A stretch of 44,909 nucleotides of DNA from Chthoniobacter flavus (GCA_945861435.1 CAMAUX010000045.1:1-44909), one strand, 5' to 3'. Shown: positions 8,436-17,971, counted from the first letter of the stretch. The notes: generated by a model from the letters alone, not told the origin. A program made the numbers and translations.

Positions 8436-9554
8436 TCACACAAACGCCTGCGCCACCGTGTCCGCCATCAACCGGCCGCGCCGCGTCAGATACACCCGCT
8501 CCAGATCCCCGCTCAGCAGCCCACCGTCCTCAAAGCGCCGCGCCTCCTCCTCCCAAGGCGTCAGATCCGTGCGCAACACACCGCGGTTGGTGCGCAATCC
8601 AAAGGCCACGCGCTCACTGGCCCGCACCTCCTCGGTGAGATGCTCGACCTCCCCCTCCGCTACTCCGGCCCCCTCGATCCGCCCGCAATACGCCACCGTG
8701 TCGGCCACATTCTCCCAACGCTTCAACCCCACGGTCGAAAACGCGCTCGGCCCCAACCCCAGATAATCCCATCCCATCCAGTACGCTAGGTTGTGCACGC
8801 AATCCCTCCCGGGCCGCGCGTAATTGGAAATCTCGTACTGCTCGTAGCCCGCATCCCTGAACCGATCCATCGTCGCCTCAAAAAGATCCGCCTCCTGGTG
8901 CGTGTCCCGCTGAAGTTCCCCACGGGTGAACCGGGCGAAAAACGCGGTGTCCTCCTCGTACGTCAGACAATAAGAGGAAATGTGCTCGGGCTGCAGCGCA
9001 ATCGTCTGCTCCAGACTCACCTCCCACTGGGCAGCCGTCTGCCCGGGCACCGCGAACATCAGGTCCAGATTCACGTTCTCAAACCCCGCCTCCCTCAGGA
9101 TCTCGTAGCTGCGCCGCGCCTGACTCGCGCTGTGCACCCGACCAAGCACCTTCAACAAGCCATCATCCCAGGACTGCACGCCCATGCTGATCCTGTTCAC
9201 CCCCATCCCCCTCAGCAGCACCGCCTTCTCAAGCGAAACCGTCGCCGGGTTCATCTCCAGCGTCCACTCCGACAACGCACCCAAATCCAACCGATCCCGC
9301 AATCCCCCCAGCAAATACTCCAGTTGCGAAGTAGACAGCGCACTCGGCGTCCCCCCCCCGAAGAAAATCGTCTGCGGACGCACCACGTGCCGCTCCTTCT
9401 GCACGTCCAACTCCCGCAGCACCGCATCCAGAAAACGCTGCGTCTTGTTGCGGTCCGACGCCTCCTTGTAAAAGCTGCAGTACGGGCAGACCTTCGGACA
9501 GAACGGGATGTGGACGTAAAGGTGCGAGATCACCGGAGAATTGCGCACGCTCAC
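8436..9554 (-). CDS. hemW: HemW-type radical SAM protein (coproporphyrinogen oxidase-like)
   Basis: Protein of 372 residues. The N-terminus HLYVHIPFCPKVCPYCSF holds the Cys-x3-Cys-x2-Cys motif that binds the 4Fe-4S cluster and S-adenosylmethionine, in the HemN/HemW arrangement. FFGGGTPS and the SMGVQSW segment are also characteristic. HemW members are haem chaperones or haem-trafficking proteins, distinct from true HemN, which is longer. The frame runs on to 9731, but that would overlap the upstream actP gene and add a non-conserved tail; GTG at 9554 has GGGAG six bases upstream and places the protein start just before the conserved segment. True HemN activity cannot be excluded from sequence alone. 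Confidence 0.87.
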   Translation of the reverse strand: MSVRNSPVISHLYVHIPFCPKVCPYCSFYKEASDRNKTQRFLDAVLRELDVQKERHVVRPQTIFFGGGTPSALSTSQLEYLLGGLRDRLDLGALSEWTLEMNPATVSLEKAVLLRGMGVNRISMGVQSWDDGLLKVLGRVHSASQARRSYEILREAGFENVNLDLMFAVPGQTAAQWEVSLEQTIALQPEHISSYCLTYEEDTAFFARFTRGELQRDTHQEADLFEATMDRFRDAGYEQYEISNYARPGRDCVHNLAYWMGWDYLGLGPSAFSTVGLKRWENVADTVAYCGRIEGAGVAEGEVEHLTEEVRASERVAFGLRTNRGVLRTDLTPWEEEARRFEDGGLLSGDLERVYLTRRGRLMADTVAQAFV

Positions 9555-9645
9555 CGCACGCTCCCACACCCTCGCATCATCCTTCCCACCGAAGCAACCC
9601 CCCCGCTCACCAACCTCGTCTTCCAAGCCCCGGCAAAACAGGTTC

Positions 9646-11265
9646 TCAATGCTCGGTCGCTTTCTCCGCTCCGAGCCCGGTGTTCGCCCGCACCTGCAAC
9701 TCCGCAAACCGCGCCTCCGCACTCGGCTCACGACTGAGCAGCGTCCCGATCACCGCCGCAAGGAACCCCAGCGGAATACTCACGATCCCGGGATTCTCCA
9801 GCGGAAAAATCGGCGCCCTCTGAATGAAATGCCTCCCCACGGTCAGGGTCTCCGGATCCAGCCCCATAATGCTCGGGCCGATCAGGATCAGCCCAATCGC
9901 GCTCACCAACCCCGTCGCCAGTCCGGCACACGCACCCACCGTGTTGAAGCGCTTCCAGAAAATGCTCAGCACGATCACAGGCAAGTTCCCACTCGCGGCC
10001 ACCGCAAACGCCAGCCCCACAAGAAACGCCACATTCACCCCGGGCCCCATCGCAATGGCGATCGCGATACTGATCGCCCCCACCACAAACGCCGTGATCC
10101 GCGCCACGCGCACCTCCTGCTCCGGCCGGTGCTCCCGCCCGTGGTGCAGCACGTTCGTGTAGAAATCGTGAGCAAAACTCGTGCTCGCACTGATCGTCAG
10201 CCCCGCCACCACCGCCAAAATCGTCGCAAACGCCACCGCACTGATGAACGCGAAGAAAACCTCACCCCCCAGCGCCTGCGCAAGCAACGGCGCGCTTGCG
10301 TTCGGATTACTCTTGTGCGCCGCATCCACAATCTGATCCGGACCAATGATCGTCGCCGCCCCGAACCCAAGGAACGTGGTCATCAGGTAGAAAAGCCCGA
10401 TGATCACCATCGCCCACACCACGCTCGCACGCGCCGTCTTCGCGTCCGGCACCGTGTAGAAGCGCACCAGCACATGGGGCAACCCCGCCGTGCCAAACAC
10501 CAGCGCGAGCCCCAGCGAGATCAGATCCACAGGCCCCCAACCACTCCCCAACTGCGCACCGTACTTGAGCCCGGGCTGCAGGAAATCCTTCGTGACGAGT
10601 TCCCCCGCCTTGTTGTGGAAGGTGATGTGCCCAAGCGCCTCAAAGAATTTGGCGAAGCTGTAGTCAAAGCGCTTCATCACCAGCACGCTCAGAAACAGCG
10701 AGCCACTCATCAGCAACACCGCCTTGATGATCTGCACCCACGTCGTCGCCAGCATCCCCCCAAACACCACGTACACAATCATCAGAACCCCCACGCCGCA
10801 CACCGCGATCTCGAAGGGCACCCCGGGCAGCAGCAGCTTCACCAGCGTCCCCGCACCCACCATCTGCGCCACCATATAGAACGTCGACACCGTCAGCGTG
10901 CTCAGCGACGCCATCGCACGCACCGGGCGCGGACTGAGCCGATAGGCCAGCACGTCCGCCATCGTGTACTTGCCCGCATTGCGCAACGGTTCCGCCACCA
11001 CCAGCAGCACCGTCAGGTACGCCACCAACCACCCCACGCTGTACATGAACCCGTCAAATCCCGAAAACGCGATCATCCCGCTGATCCCCAGAAAACTCGC
11101 CGCACTCATGTAATCGCCCGCCACCGCAAGCCCGTTCTGCCAGCCAGTGATCCGCCGGCCCGCAGCAAAGTACCCGCTCGCCCCCGAGGACTTGCGCGCA
11201 CTGAAAAAGGTGATCACCAAGGTAGCGGCCACGAAGGCCAGAAACATCAGAAGGGCTGTGCTCAT
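9646..11265 (-). CDS. actP: ActP-like cation/acetate symporter (SSS family)
   Basis: Integral membrane protein of 539 residues with about thirteen hydrophobic segments. It belongs to the sodium:solute symporter family: [23 protein letters not shown] is close to the ActP N-terminal signature, and [13 protein letters not shown] and [12 protein letters not shown] are further family segments. Bacterial ActP carries acetate, glycolate or pyruvate into the cell. The gene lies 95 bp downstream of the DUF485 gene, the usual yjcH-actP order, but no acetyl-CoA synthetase gene is present in this window. The frame is open to 11352; ATG 11265 is chosen because the upstream part is not family-like and the protein then begins directly with the first membrane helix. 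Its leader is pyrimidine-rich. Confidence 0.9.
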   Translation of the reverse strand: MSTALLMFLAFVAATLVITFFSARKSSGASGYFAAGRRITGWQNGLAVAGDYMSAASFLGISGMIAFSGFDGFMYSVGWLVAYLTVLLVVAEPLRNAGKYTMADVLAYRLSPRPVRAMASLSTLTVSTFYMVAQMVGAGTLVKLLLPGVPFEIAVCGVGVLMIVYVVFGGMLATTWVQIIKAVLLMSGSLFLSVLVMKRFDYSFAKFFEALGHITFHNKAGELVTKDFLQPGLKYGAQLGSGWGPVDLISLGLALVFGTAGLPHVLVRFYTVPDAKTARASVVWAMVIIGLFYLMTTFLGFGAATIIGPDQIVDAAHKSNPNASAPLLAQALGGEVFFAFISAVAFATILAVVAGLTISASTSFAHDFYTNVLHHGREHRPEQEVRVARITAFVVGAISIAIAIAMGPGVNVAFLVGLAFAVAASGNLPVIVLSIFWKRFNTVGACAGLATGLVSAIGLILIGPSIMGLDPETLTVGRHFIQRAPIFPLENPGIVSIPLGFLAAVIGTLLSREPSAEARFAELQVRANTGLGAEKATEH

Positions 11266-11360
11266 GGAAATGGGGAGTGGAGGTCTGAACGAGAAATGAG
11301 AAAGGAAAGAGAGAAAGGAGGAGGAAGCGGGAGAATCAGCCACGCCGCCCACCGGCGGGC

Positions 11361-11735
11361 CTAGGCGCCCTTACTACCCATCAACCGCTGCAAAAGCGCC
11401 GACACCCGCCGGTCCCAACCCGCAGCAACCGCCACGTAAACCAGCGCCAACGCCCAGGCCATGAAGAACTGCGAGAGTGCAAACAAATACGCCACGTTCA
11501 CATTGCCAGCCACCTTGCGCTCCATCAACTCAGGCCGATAACCCACAAGGCAGGGCAGCGCAAAGTAGTACACCACGAAAAACACCGTCGCCGGCACGAT
11601 GAACCGCGCCTTCGCCCTCACCAGCGCCTTGAACTCAGCGTCCGCCGCAATCCGATCCCAGTCCGACTCTCGGATCTGCTCACTGTTCTCACCGGGTTGC
11701 CCCGGAGCCTGCGTTTGTGTGGGGAGCTCGCTCAT
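11361..11735 (-). CDS. DUF485 (YjcH-like) membrane protein
   Basis: Small protein of 124 residues with two transmembrane helices (about 45-67 and 87-109) after a hydrophilic N-terminus. [20 protein letters not shown] followed by YYFALP is typical of DUF485, found almost always beside actP-type acetate permeases and thought to be an accessory subunit. The same frame is open far upstream to 12179, but that extension runs antisense over the cupin region and has no membrane or domain features; ATG 11735 gives the family length. It probably forms one transcript with actP. Confidence 0.87.
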   Translation of the reverse strand: MSELPTQTQAPGQPGENSEQIRESDWDRIAADAEFKALVRAKARFIVPATVFFVVYYFALPCLVGYRPELMERKVAGNVNVAYLFALSQFFMAWALALVYVAVAAGWDRRVSALLQRLMGSKGA

Positions 11736-11808
11736 CACCCCCAACTCTAAGGACCCATCCCCCACCCGTAAAGGCGCGAAAACAACGTCCCCCGAGAAGG
11801 TTATCAGC

Positions 11809-12108
11809 TTAGAGAGCGCGCCCCGCACACACCGCCACCGTACGCGCACGCTCCACCCCGTTGTTGCAAAGCCTGTGCGCAACCCCAGCCGGAATGAGCA
11901 TCGCATTGCCGGGAACAATGCGCACGCTCTCACCCGCCATCTCGGCATGGACCTCACCCTCCAACACCAACAACACACGGTCCGTCTTCTCACCCACCCC
12001 TCCGCCTTCCTCGCTGCGGGCCTCCCCGGGATCCAGTGCCACAGTTTTGTCCCCCGAAGGACAGATCCATCCACGGATAAGGGCGAGATCCAGCTTGGCG
12101 AGAAACAT
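11809..12108 (-). CDS. small cupin-fold protein
   Basis: Protein of 99 residues with a single cupin domain. DRVLLVLEGEVHAEMAGESV followed by PGNAMLIPAGVAHRLCNNG forms the two cupin motifs with a G(x)5HxE-like and PxGxxH pattern; the His in GVAHRL and residues in GEVHAE are candidate metal ligands. Function is unknown; similar cupins act as small isomerases, regulators or ectoine-type enzymes. The frame continues upstream into the mutL end, so I take ATG 12108, which leaves a 127-bp gap to mutL. It lies between mutL and the DUF485-actP pair on the same strand. Confidence 0.68.
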   Translation of the reverse strand: MFLAKLDLALIRGWICPSGDKTVALDPGEARSEEGGGVGEKTDRVLLVLEGEVHAEMAGESVRIVPGNAMLIPAGVAHRLCNNGVERARTVAVCAGRAL

Positions 12109-12235
12109 GCGCTCAGCTTTACCCTTACTTCCCCACGAAGTCGTGTCGGGGCGGCACCGGGACCACCCATCCCCACCAAGGCCCCCTTTCCTACCAGCCT
12201 CTCCGAACTTTCGCCGCAGCAGCCGCACCGCCCGC

Positions 12236-14158
12236 TCAGGCCTTGCGTCCAAACTTCCGCTCCAACTCCCCGTAACTCATCTGGATCATCGTGGGCCGGC
12301 CGTGCGGACAGCAGTACGGCAGCTCACACGCCAGCAAATCCCGCACGAGACGCACAAGCTCCGGATGCTGGAGCACATCGTTCGCCTTCACCGCATGCCG
12401 GCACACCGTCTTCGCTATCATGTCCTCCCCAAGCCGCAGCCGCGCCCCCTGCTGCCCCACATCCTGAAGCTCGTCCACAATCTCCCTCACCAACTGCAAC
12501 GGATCGCTCGTCTTCACAAACGTCGGCAGTGAATCGATCTTGAACGTCCCGCTCCCAAAGGGCTCCAGCGCAATCCCCGCACGCTCCAGCATCTCCAAAT
12601 GGCGCATCAGCCAGTCCGCATCCCGCGGGCTCACCTGCATCGTCAACGGCATCAGCAACCGCTGCGCCGGCACCCCCTGCTCCTCCATACGCCGACGCAT
12701 CTCCTCAAACAAAATGCGCTCGTGCGCCGCATGCTGATCCACCAGCACCAACCCGTCCCCGTTCTCCATGAGCACATACAGCTTCCCGAGCACCCCGATG
12801 ATCCGAAACTCCTGCGCGGCCACCTCCACACCCACACCACCCACCGGTCGCGCCAACCCCAATCCATCCGCGCCAGAATCCACCGAAACCGACGAAGCCA
12901 ACTCAACCGCCCCCGGCCCCGACACCGCGCCACGCCCCACCTCACCCCCCGTCGGCTGAGATGGCGCAATCCGCGCCCAGTCCTTGCGCAACGCCACCTG
13001 CTCGGCCACCGGAATCAGCGGCACCTCCACGGGCACCGCACTCCTCTCGGCTTCCTCCCCGGGCGCAGTCGCGCCGACTCCCACCGGCTGCGCACCAGCA
13101 TGAAAAGCAGCCGTCCACTGCGCGCGATCACCCTCCAACGCACGCCGCACCGCATCCGCCACGACTTCGCGCACCACCGCTCCGTCCCTGAACCGCACCT
13201 CACGCTTGGCGGGATGCACATTCACATCCACAGCCGCCGGATCCATGTCGATAAACAGAAAACACACCGGATACTGCCCCTTCATCAACGCCGTGTGATA
13301 CCCCTCCCTCAGCGCAAAATTGAGCGTCGGATTCTCCACCGCCCGCCCATTCAAAAACACCAACTGCTGCTGACGCGAAGACCGACTCACCCCCGCCTTT
13401 CCAAGAAAACCCGAAATCCGCATCCCCTCGGCCTCCACCACAGGCACCTCCAACAACTCAGCCGCCGCCGCCCCCCCCCGCAAATCCCGGATCCGATCCA
13501 AAAGCTGCGTGCTGGGCGGAAGCTGGAAAACCACCCTCTCATCACTCACCAACGTGAATCCCACCGCGCAATGCCCCAGGGCCATCAACTCCATCTGGTG
13601 CAGCACATGGCTGTACTCCGTGTTCTCCGTCCGCAGGAATTTGCGCCGCGCCGGAAGGTTGTAAAAAAGCGAACGCACCTCCACCTGCGTCCCGGGAGCC
13701 TCCCCACAGTCCCTCACCGCCTCAATCCGTCCGCCAGACACCACCACCTCCGTTCCCGCCACCGCCTCGTGCTCCCGGGTCGCCAACCGGAAACGCGACA
13801 CGCTCGCGATGCTCGGCAGCGCCTCCCCCCGAAACCCCAGCGTCGCAATGCTCGCGAGGTCATGCCCCGTGCGGATCTTGCTCGTCGCATGCCGCTCAAG
13901 GCACAGCAGCGCATCGTCCCGATCCATCCCGCACCCGTTGTCATTCACACGAATGAGCGAGATCCCACCGCGCCGCACCGCCACCTCCACCCGGCCCGCC
14001 TTCGCATCCAACGCATTCTCCACCAACTCCTTCACCACCGAAGCAGGACGCTCCACCACCTCCCCCGCGGCAACCTGGGAGGCGACTTCTTCTGGTAGCA
14101 AGGCAATACGGGCCACGGGAAAACCCCATACTCTGCCCCCGAGCGCCCCAGATGTCAC
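12236..14158 (-). CDS. mutL: DNA mismatch repair protein MutL, endonuclease type
   Basis: Protein of 640 residues. The N-terminal GHKL ATPase shows EVVERPASVVKELVENALDA, NDNGCGM, RHATSKI and TLGFRGEAL. The C-terminal dimerisation domain (from about residue 440) carries VDQHAAHERILFE, matching the DQHA(x)2E(x)4E nickase motif, together with CRHAVKA and CPHGRP. Such MutL proteins nick DNA themselves, as in bacteria lacking MutH. The middle region (about 340-440) is a variable linker. The first start is GTG 14158 with AGAGG close upstream; GTG 14116 would give the more usual N-terminus VARIALLPEEVASQ and is a real alternative. Divergent from the IscA-like gene, with 38 bp between them. Confidence 0.96.
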   Translation of the reverse strand: MTSGALGGRVWGFPVARIALLPEEVASQVAAGEVVERPASVVKELVENALDAKAGRVEVAVRRGGISLIRVNDNGCGMDRDDALLCLERHATSKIRTGHDLASIATLGFRGEALPSIASVSRFRLATREHEAVAGTEVVVSGGRIEAVRDCGEAPGTQVEVRSLFYNLPARRKFLRTENTEYSHVLHQMELMALGHCAVGFTLVSDERVVFQLPPSTQLLDRIRDLRGGAAAAELLEVPVVEAEGMRISGFLGKAGVSRSSRQQQLVFLNGRAVENPTLNFALREGYHTALMKGQYPVCFLFIDMDPAAVDVNVHPAKREVRFRDGAVVREVVADAVRRALEGDRAQWTAAFHAGAQPVGVGATAPGEEAERSAVPVEVPLIPVAEQVALRKDWARIAPSQPTGGEVGRGAVSGPGAVELASSVSVDSGADGLGLARPVGGVGVEVAAQEFRIIGVLGKLYVLMENGDGLVLVDQHAAHERILFEEMRRRMEEQGVPAQRLLMPLTMQVSPRDADWLMRHLEMLERAGIALEPFGSGTFKIDSLPTFVKTSDPLQLVREIVDELQDVGQQGARLRLGEDMIAKTVCRHAVKANDVLQHPELVRLVRDLLACELPYCCPHGRPTMIQMSYGELERKFGRKA

Positions 14159-14196
14159 TTTCCTCTTTCACCCCCCGCTGCTAGGTTTTCCCCCTG

Positions 14197-14604
14197 ATGA
14201 TTTCCCTCACCGACGCCGCCGCCGCCCAACTCCTCGCCCTCCTCAGCGGCCACGAAGCAGGCCCCTCTGCCGGACTGCGCATCGGCGTCGAAACTGGGGG
14301 CTGCGCAGGCCGCCAGTACATCATGCGCGTCGACCAACCCCACCCGGACGACTACCAACTCGAACGCGCCGGCGCCAGAGTCCTCATCGACCCCCAAAGC
14401 CTCCCTCTGCTCCAGGGCTCCATCATCGATTACGCCGACGAACTCGCCGGCTCCGGATTCCGCATCCGCAACCCCAACGCCACCCGCAGCTGCGGGTGCG
14501 GCACCTCCTTCGAACCGGCCGCTGACAATGCACAGGATGCATCATCCCACGCAGACCATAGCGACCATCATAGCGACCACGCCACGGACCATGCGAATGC
14601 CTGA
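14197..14604 (+). CDS. IscA/ErpA-type (HesB) iron-sulfur carrier with His/Asp-rich tail
   Basis: Protein of 135 residues. The A-type carrier domain (1-110) has the three conserved cysteines: one in TGGCAGRQY and two in SCGCGTSF. Such proteins hold a 2Fe-2S or 4Fe-4S cluster and deliver it to target enzymes. Usual family length is near 107-115 residues; here about 25 extra residues follow, including HADHSDHHSDHATDHANA, rich in His and Asp and encoded by partly repeated DNA around gaccat and agcgaccat. The tail could bind metal ions, which is my inference. No isc or suf genes lie nearby. The leader is pyrimidine-rich and has no Shine-Dalgarno. Confidence 0.88.
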   Translation: MISLTDAAAAQLLALLSGHEAGPSAGLRIGVETGGCAGRQYIMRVDQPHPDDYQLERAGARVLIDPQSLPLLQGSIIDYADELAGSGFRIRNPNATRSCGCGTSFEPAADNAQDASSHADHSDHHSDHATDHANA

Positions 14605-14628
14605 AATTCCGGAACCTGAAACTCCGGG
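14600..14628. repeat. 15-bp imperfect direct repeat, two copies
   Basis: cctgaaattccgga and cctgaaactccggg lie one after the other with period 15, overlapping the stop codon of the IscA-like gene. Differences are two bases. It could be a small duplication; no function is evident. Confidence 0.6.
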
Positions 14629-14684
14629 CACAGCCGGCCCAGCGTAACACTCGTCCATCCTCCCCCCCCGCTCCGCGAGCCTCT

Positions 14685-14713
14685 CACTTCCCTCCACTTC
14701 CCTCCACTTTCCC
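14685..14713. repeat. 10-bp tandem repeat, nearly three copies
   Basis: The unit cacttccctc occurs twice exactly and a third time partly (cactttccc). It lies 32 bp before the start of the proline-rich protein gene, so it falls in its probable leader or promoter region. Copy-number change there could affect expression, which is only a possibility. Confidence 0.75.
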
Positions 14714-14744
14714 AAAGGCCCCAGCCTCCAGAGCGAAAAAAACC

Positions 14745-16976
14745 ATGCCTGCCAACTTCTACGGATTCGAGGAGGATCCACCTCAGCGCAGCAACGACAG
14801 CCTCTTCCTCTGGACAGTTTTCATCCTCCTTCTCATCGCAGGCGCCTTCGCCTGCTGGCTCGGCAGCTTCTACATCTTCGGCCATCCGGAAAAACCGCGC
14901 CCCTACGCCATCCTCAAAAAGCTCAAGAAAATCGAACCCCCGCGCCGATTTGAAGTCACTGCCGCCCCCCCTGGCGAATTCCTCTCGGCCCAGAAACTCT
15001 TCGAGAAATACAGCAGCCTCAGCCCCCTCGAACTCGAACGCGAAAACGGCGAACTCCTCCGCGACTACATCCGCAACTTCAAGGAAAGCAAACGCCTCGT
15101 CCCCTACATCCGCGGGCGCTTCTCTGTCATCGACTCCTTTCCCCTCCAACCCTCCGACTTCTTCGACTCCGGTACAGTCGCCATCGCACAGTCTGCCGAC
15201 TTCCCCCAAGTCCTCATCGAACACGTCTACACAGCCCCACCCACGGTCGTCCCTCTCCTCCAAAATCTCCTCCAACCCGGACTCGACCTTACCATCGATC
15301 GCACCCTCGACCTCTCAGCCGTCATCCACGCCGACCGCTCCTACGACGGTCGCATGATCTTCACCGTCGTGCCCCTCCTCTACGGCACCTATCAGGTCAA
15401 ACAGGGCACTGGCATCTTCAGCCTCCAACCACCGCAGGATCTCAACCCCGCATCCCCTCCCCCTATCAGCAGCCGGGATCAACTTGAGGCCGGCCTCCGC
15501 AAATTCAACGCCCTCCGCGGCAGCCCACAAGGCGGCATCCCCGGCATCCCCTCTTTCGCAACCAATACCGCTTCGCAACCCAAGGGGCCGGAACTGGTAC
15601 GCTCCGATGCCGACCCCATCGAACCACCACCCCCCCCTCCACTCATCGCGGCCAACCAACCGCCTGCGATGCCGCCCACACCCGGGAGACCCCTCCCTTC
15701 CGACATCTCAATCACGCCCCAATTGCAGGCTCCTCAGCCTCAAAAACCGGCATTGCCACCGATCGTCACGCCTCCCGCACAAACCCTCACAGCATCGACG
15801 CCGATCACGCCCGCCCTCCAGAGTCCGGCAACCAACGTACCCGACAATTCCTCACCATCATCACAACCTGCGGCGCCTCTCCCGCCGCCCCCCTCCGATC
15901 CCGCCCTCGTTGGCATGGCAGCCCCCAAACCCCTACCCCTCCCCGCCGCCCCCATTTCAGAATCCCCTGCGCCGACCGCCCCTGCACCACCAGCACCTCA
16001 AGCGCCCCCTCAACCGACCATTGCAAAATCCTCCCCCAAACCCACGCAATCCGCCCCCCCTGCACTCCCATCCATCCCACTCGCGGACGCGCCATCCGAG
16101 CCAAGGCAAGCCGCTCCTCAATCTCTCCCTGCGACAGTAGCTTCCGCCTCACCCCCACCCGCCTCCGTCCTCCCTTCCAAAACGCCCGAGACCGCTAAGA
16201 AACCTGCACGCACAACAAACAACGTCGCGAACAATACCCCGCCCCAGCCTCCCCCACCCCCGCTCGCGACCAACCCCGTAGAAACACCCTCCAAGTCTCC
16301 TTCTACGAACAAGAAAACTGCCCAAACCAAGGCCCCCCCCAGCGTCCAAAATCCGCCTTCATCCGCGCCACAAAACCCTCCGCAGATCGCGATGCTCAGG
16401 CCGCCCAACTCGCCCCCCGGCACCACCCCGCAAGGAATCCCTCTCACCCCTTTCACGACATCCGAATCCGGCGCATCCCGCTCCCAACCGCCACCTCTTT
16501 TCACCACCCCTCAGGGAGTGCCGCTCACTCCATTCAACCCCACCGCCGGCAACACCTCGCGTGGCAATTCCACGCCGGTTCTCACATCAAAGCCCGCGCC
16601 GGGATTGCCCAGCGCCAACGGCAACAATTGGCGCGTTTACCCCCCCGGAAAACTGCCAGCGGGAAGAACCATCACCCACTCAGAAGCCAGATCCATGGCC
16701 GACCGCGCTGATCTCGGCGAAAAAACCTACCTCCGAGGAGACTTCATAGTCACGGCATCCTCAGGATCCAAGGCCGTGCTCCGGCCCCAAGGCACCGACT
16801 CCTCAGGCCCCACCCGTATCATCGTCGAATACCCTTCTGGCGGGCTCCCCCCCACTGAGGGCAGCCGCCTTTCCAAGGATCCCTCTCGCGCCTTCGAAAT
16901 CCGTGATGTGCGACGCAGCGCCGACGGTCAGGTGAACATTTTCGTCCACGAAGTCATCTCCCCAACCGCCCCTTAA
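14745..16976 (+). CDS. large proline-rich membrane-anchored protein of unknown function
   Basis: Protein of 743 residues that I do not recognise. The short cytoplasmic N-terminus (FYGFEEDPPQR) is followed by one transmembrane helix at about 19-43, so the rest probably lies outside the membrane. Residues about 45-250 look folded and include charged helices and a beta-rich part. Residues about 270-645 are a long disordered linker of Pro, Ala, Ser, Thr and Gln, with TPQGIPLTPF and TPQGVPLTPF as an internal repeat. A folded C-terminal domain of about 95 residues follows, beginning NNWRVYPPGKLPAGRTITHS. The architecture suggests a linker spanning the periplasm or wall between two domains, as in TonB-like or envelope-tethering proteins, but there is no homology I can point to. 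Leader is gcgaaaaaaacc. Confidence 0.82.
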   Translation: MPANFYGFEEDPPQRSNDSLFLWTVFILLLIAGAFACWLGSFYIFGHPEKPRPYAILKKLKKIEPPRRFEVTAAPPGEFLSAQKLFEKYSSLSPLELERENGELLRDYIRNFKESKRLVPYIRGRFSVIDSFPLQPSDFFDSGTVAIAQSADFPQVLIEHVYTAPPTVVPLLQNLLQPGLDLTIDRTLDLSAVIHADRSYDGRMIFTVVPLLYGTYQVKQGTGIFSLQPPQDLNPASPPPISSRDQLEAGLRKFNALRGSPQGGIPGIPSFATNTASQPKGPELVRSDADPIEPPPPPPLIAANQPPAMPPTPGRPLPSDISITPQLQAPQPQKPALPPIVTPPAQTLTASTPITPALQSPATNVPDNSSPSSQPAAPLPPPPSDPALVGMAAPKPLPLPAAPISESPAPTAPAPPAPQAPPQPTIAKSSPKPTQSAPPALPSIPLADAPSEPRQAAPQSLPATVASASPPPASVLPSKTPETAKKPARTTNNVANNTPPQPPPPPLATNPVETPSKSPSTNKKTAQTKAPPSVQNPPSSAPQNPPQIAMLRPPNSPPGTTPQGIPLTPFTTSESGASRSQPPPLFTTPQGVPLTPFNPTAGNTSRGNSTPVLTSKPAPGLPSANGNNWRVYPPGKLPAGRTITHSEARSMADRADLGEKTYLRGDFIVTASSGSKAVLRPQGTDSSGPTRIIVEYPSGGLPPTEGSRLSKDPSRAFEIRDVRRSADGQVNIFVHEVISPTAP

Positions 16977-16986
16977 GAAATAAGGG
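16970..16986 (+). terminator. small hairpin at the stop codon of the proline-rich gene
   Basis: ccctta and taaggg form a perfect 6-bp stem with loop agaaa, including the stop codon. There is no T-run afterwards, so intrinsic termination is doubtful. Confidence 0.3.
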
Positions 16987-17001
16987 CCGGATTCACGGAA
17001 G

Positions 17002-17703
17002 ATGGGATGCAGGGCATTCGCACCTGCGCGTGTCTCGCCCCTGAAAGCGATTGATCCACCCAACCCTCCCCGCGCCTCTCGAAAACAATCATCTCCCACG
17101 GTCGTCGATCCCCACCGTCCCAAGTTCCTCTTCCACGGCGACTCCATCTCCGGCGGCTCCCGTCAGCATCTCCTCCCGGCTCTGGAAGGCCGGGTCTACG
17201 CCTACCATTGGACGAGCTTCGTCGGCGGCATCGATCCGCAAGTGGACTCGGTCATCCAGCAAGGAGCCGCAGTCGCCGACTTCCAGCTCATCTTATTCAA
17301 CAACAAACTCCACTCGCTCTCGTGGACCGAGGAAAAAGCCGCCGACCAGCAGATCATCAATACCACGCACGCCATTGTGCGCGGTTTCAAAACCGGTACG
17401 CCCCACGCGAACCTATTCTGGATCGCTACGACACCGCACACCGCCCGTCGCACCTAACCCGGCAAACCGGTCGACGCGCTCGGCGACAAAAACCCGGTGG
17501 TGCTCCGCATCAACCGCCTCGCTGAAGCGGTGATGAAAGAGGAAGGGGTGGAGGTTATCGACATGTACACTCCGCTCGCCGCCCGACTGGATCTCGCCCC
17601 CGGGGATGAATACCACTGGTCCAGCCCCGCTTATCAGATCATCTCCCATGCCATCGTGGTTAAGACAAAGGAAACCCTGAAACTCAACGACGCGCTCCAG
17701 TGA
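17002..17703 (+). pseudogene. SGNH/GDSL-type hydrolase, interrupted by an in-frame stop
   Basis: One reading frame encodes an SGNH hydrolase-like protein but is broken by TAA at 17455-17457. Before the stop: FLFHGDSISGG (block I with the nucleophile Ser), then ILFNNKLHSLSW (block III-like Asn) and FWIATTPHTARRT. After it, in the same frame: PGKPVDALGDKNPVVLRINR and finally GDEYHWSSPAY (block V Asp and His), ending at 17703. All three catalytic blocks remain, so a single substitution such as GAA to TAA would explain the break. Homology seems to begin near 17098; no signal peptide is seen upstream, so the 5' end may also be lost. Relatives are secreted carbohydrate esterases. Stop-codon readthrough is possible but less likely. 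Confidence 0.75.
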
Positions 17704-17971
17704 GGGGCTCAGCAAGGCCGGCCGCGGCTCGACTCCGGTGGGGCACGCAAATTGGAGAGCGCGCGTCGCATGCGCCACACATCTCCATCCGATCTCAAGT
17801 GCCCGCCTCCGCGACTTCCTTTTGACCGGCTGCACGCCGCTGAATATTTCAACAGACTCCCAAGGAAAAAAGAAAGCGACGCATAAGGGCGGCACGTGAG
17901 GGAACTTCAGAAATCTGGCCCCTGCCAAAGAAACACCCGCAATCGATGCTCCCCGATTCTGTCTGAGGACA

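Noticed and set aside
9541-11364. Open frame of about 600 codons on the plus strand opposite actP and the hemW-like gene
   Set aside because: It is antisense to clearly recognised genes, rich in Arg, His and Pro as expected of a shadow frame in GC-rich DNA, and has no domain.
12599-14098. Arg/His-rich frame of about 500 codons opposite mutL
   Set aside because: Shadow of mutL, whose motifs are complete.
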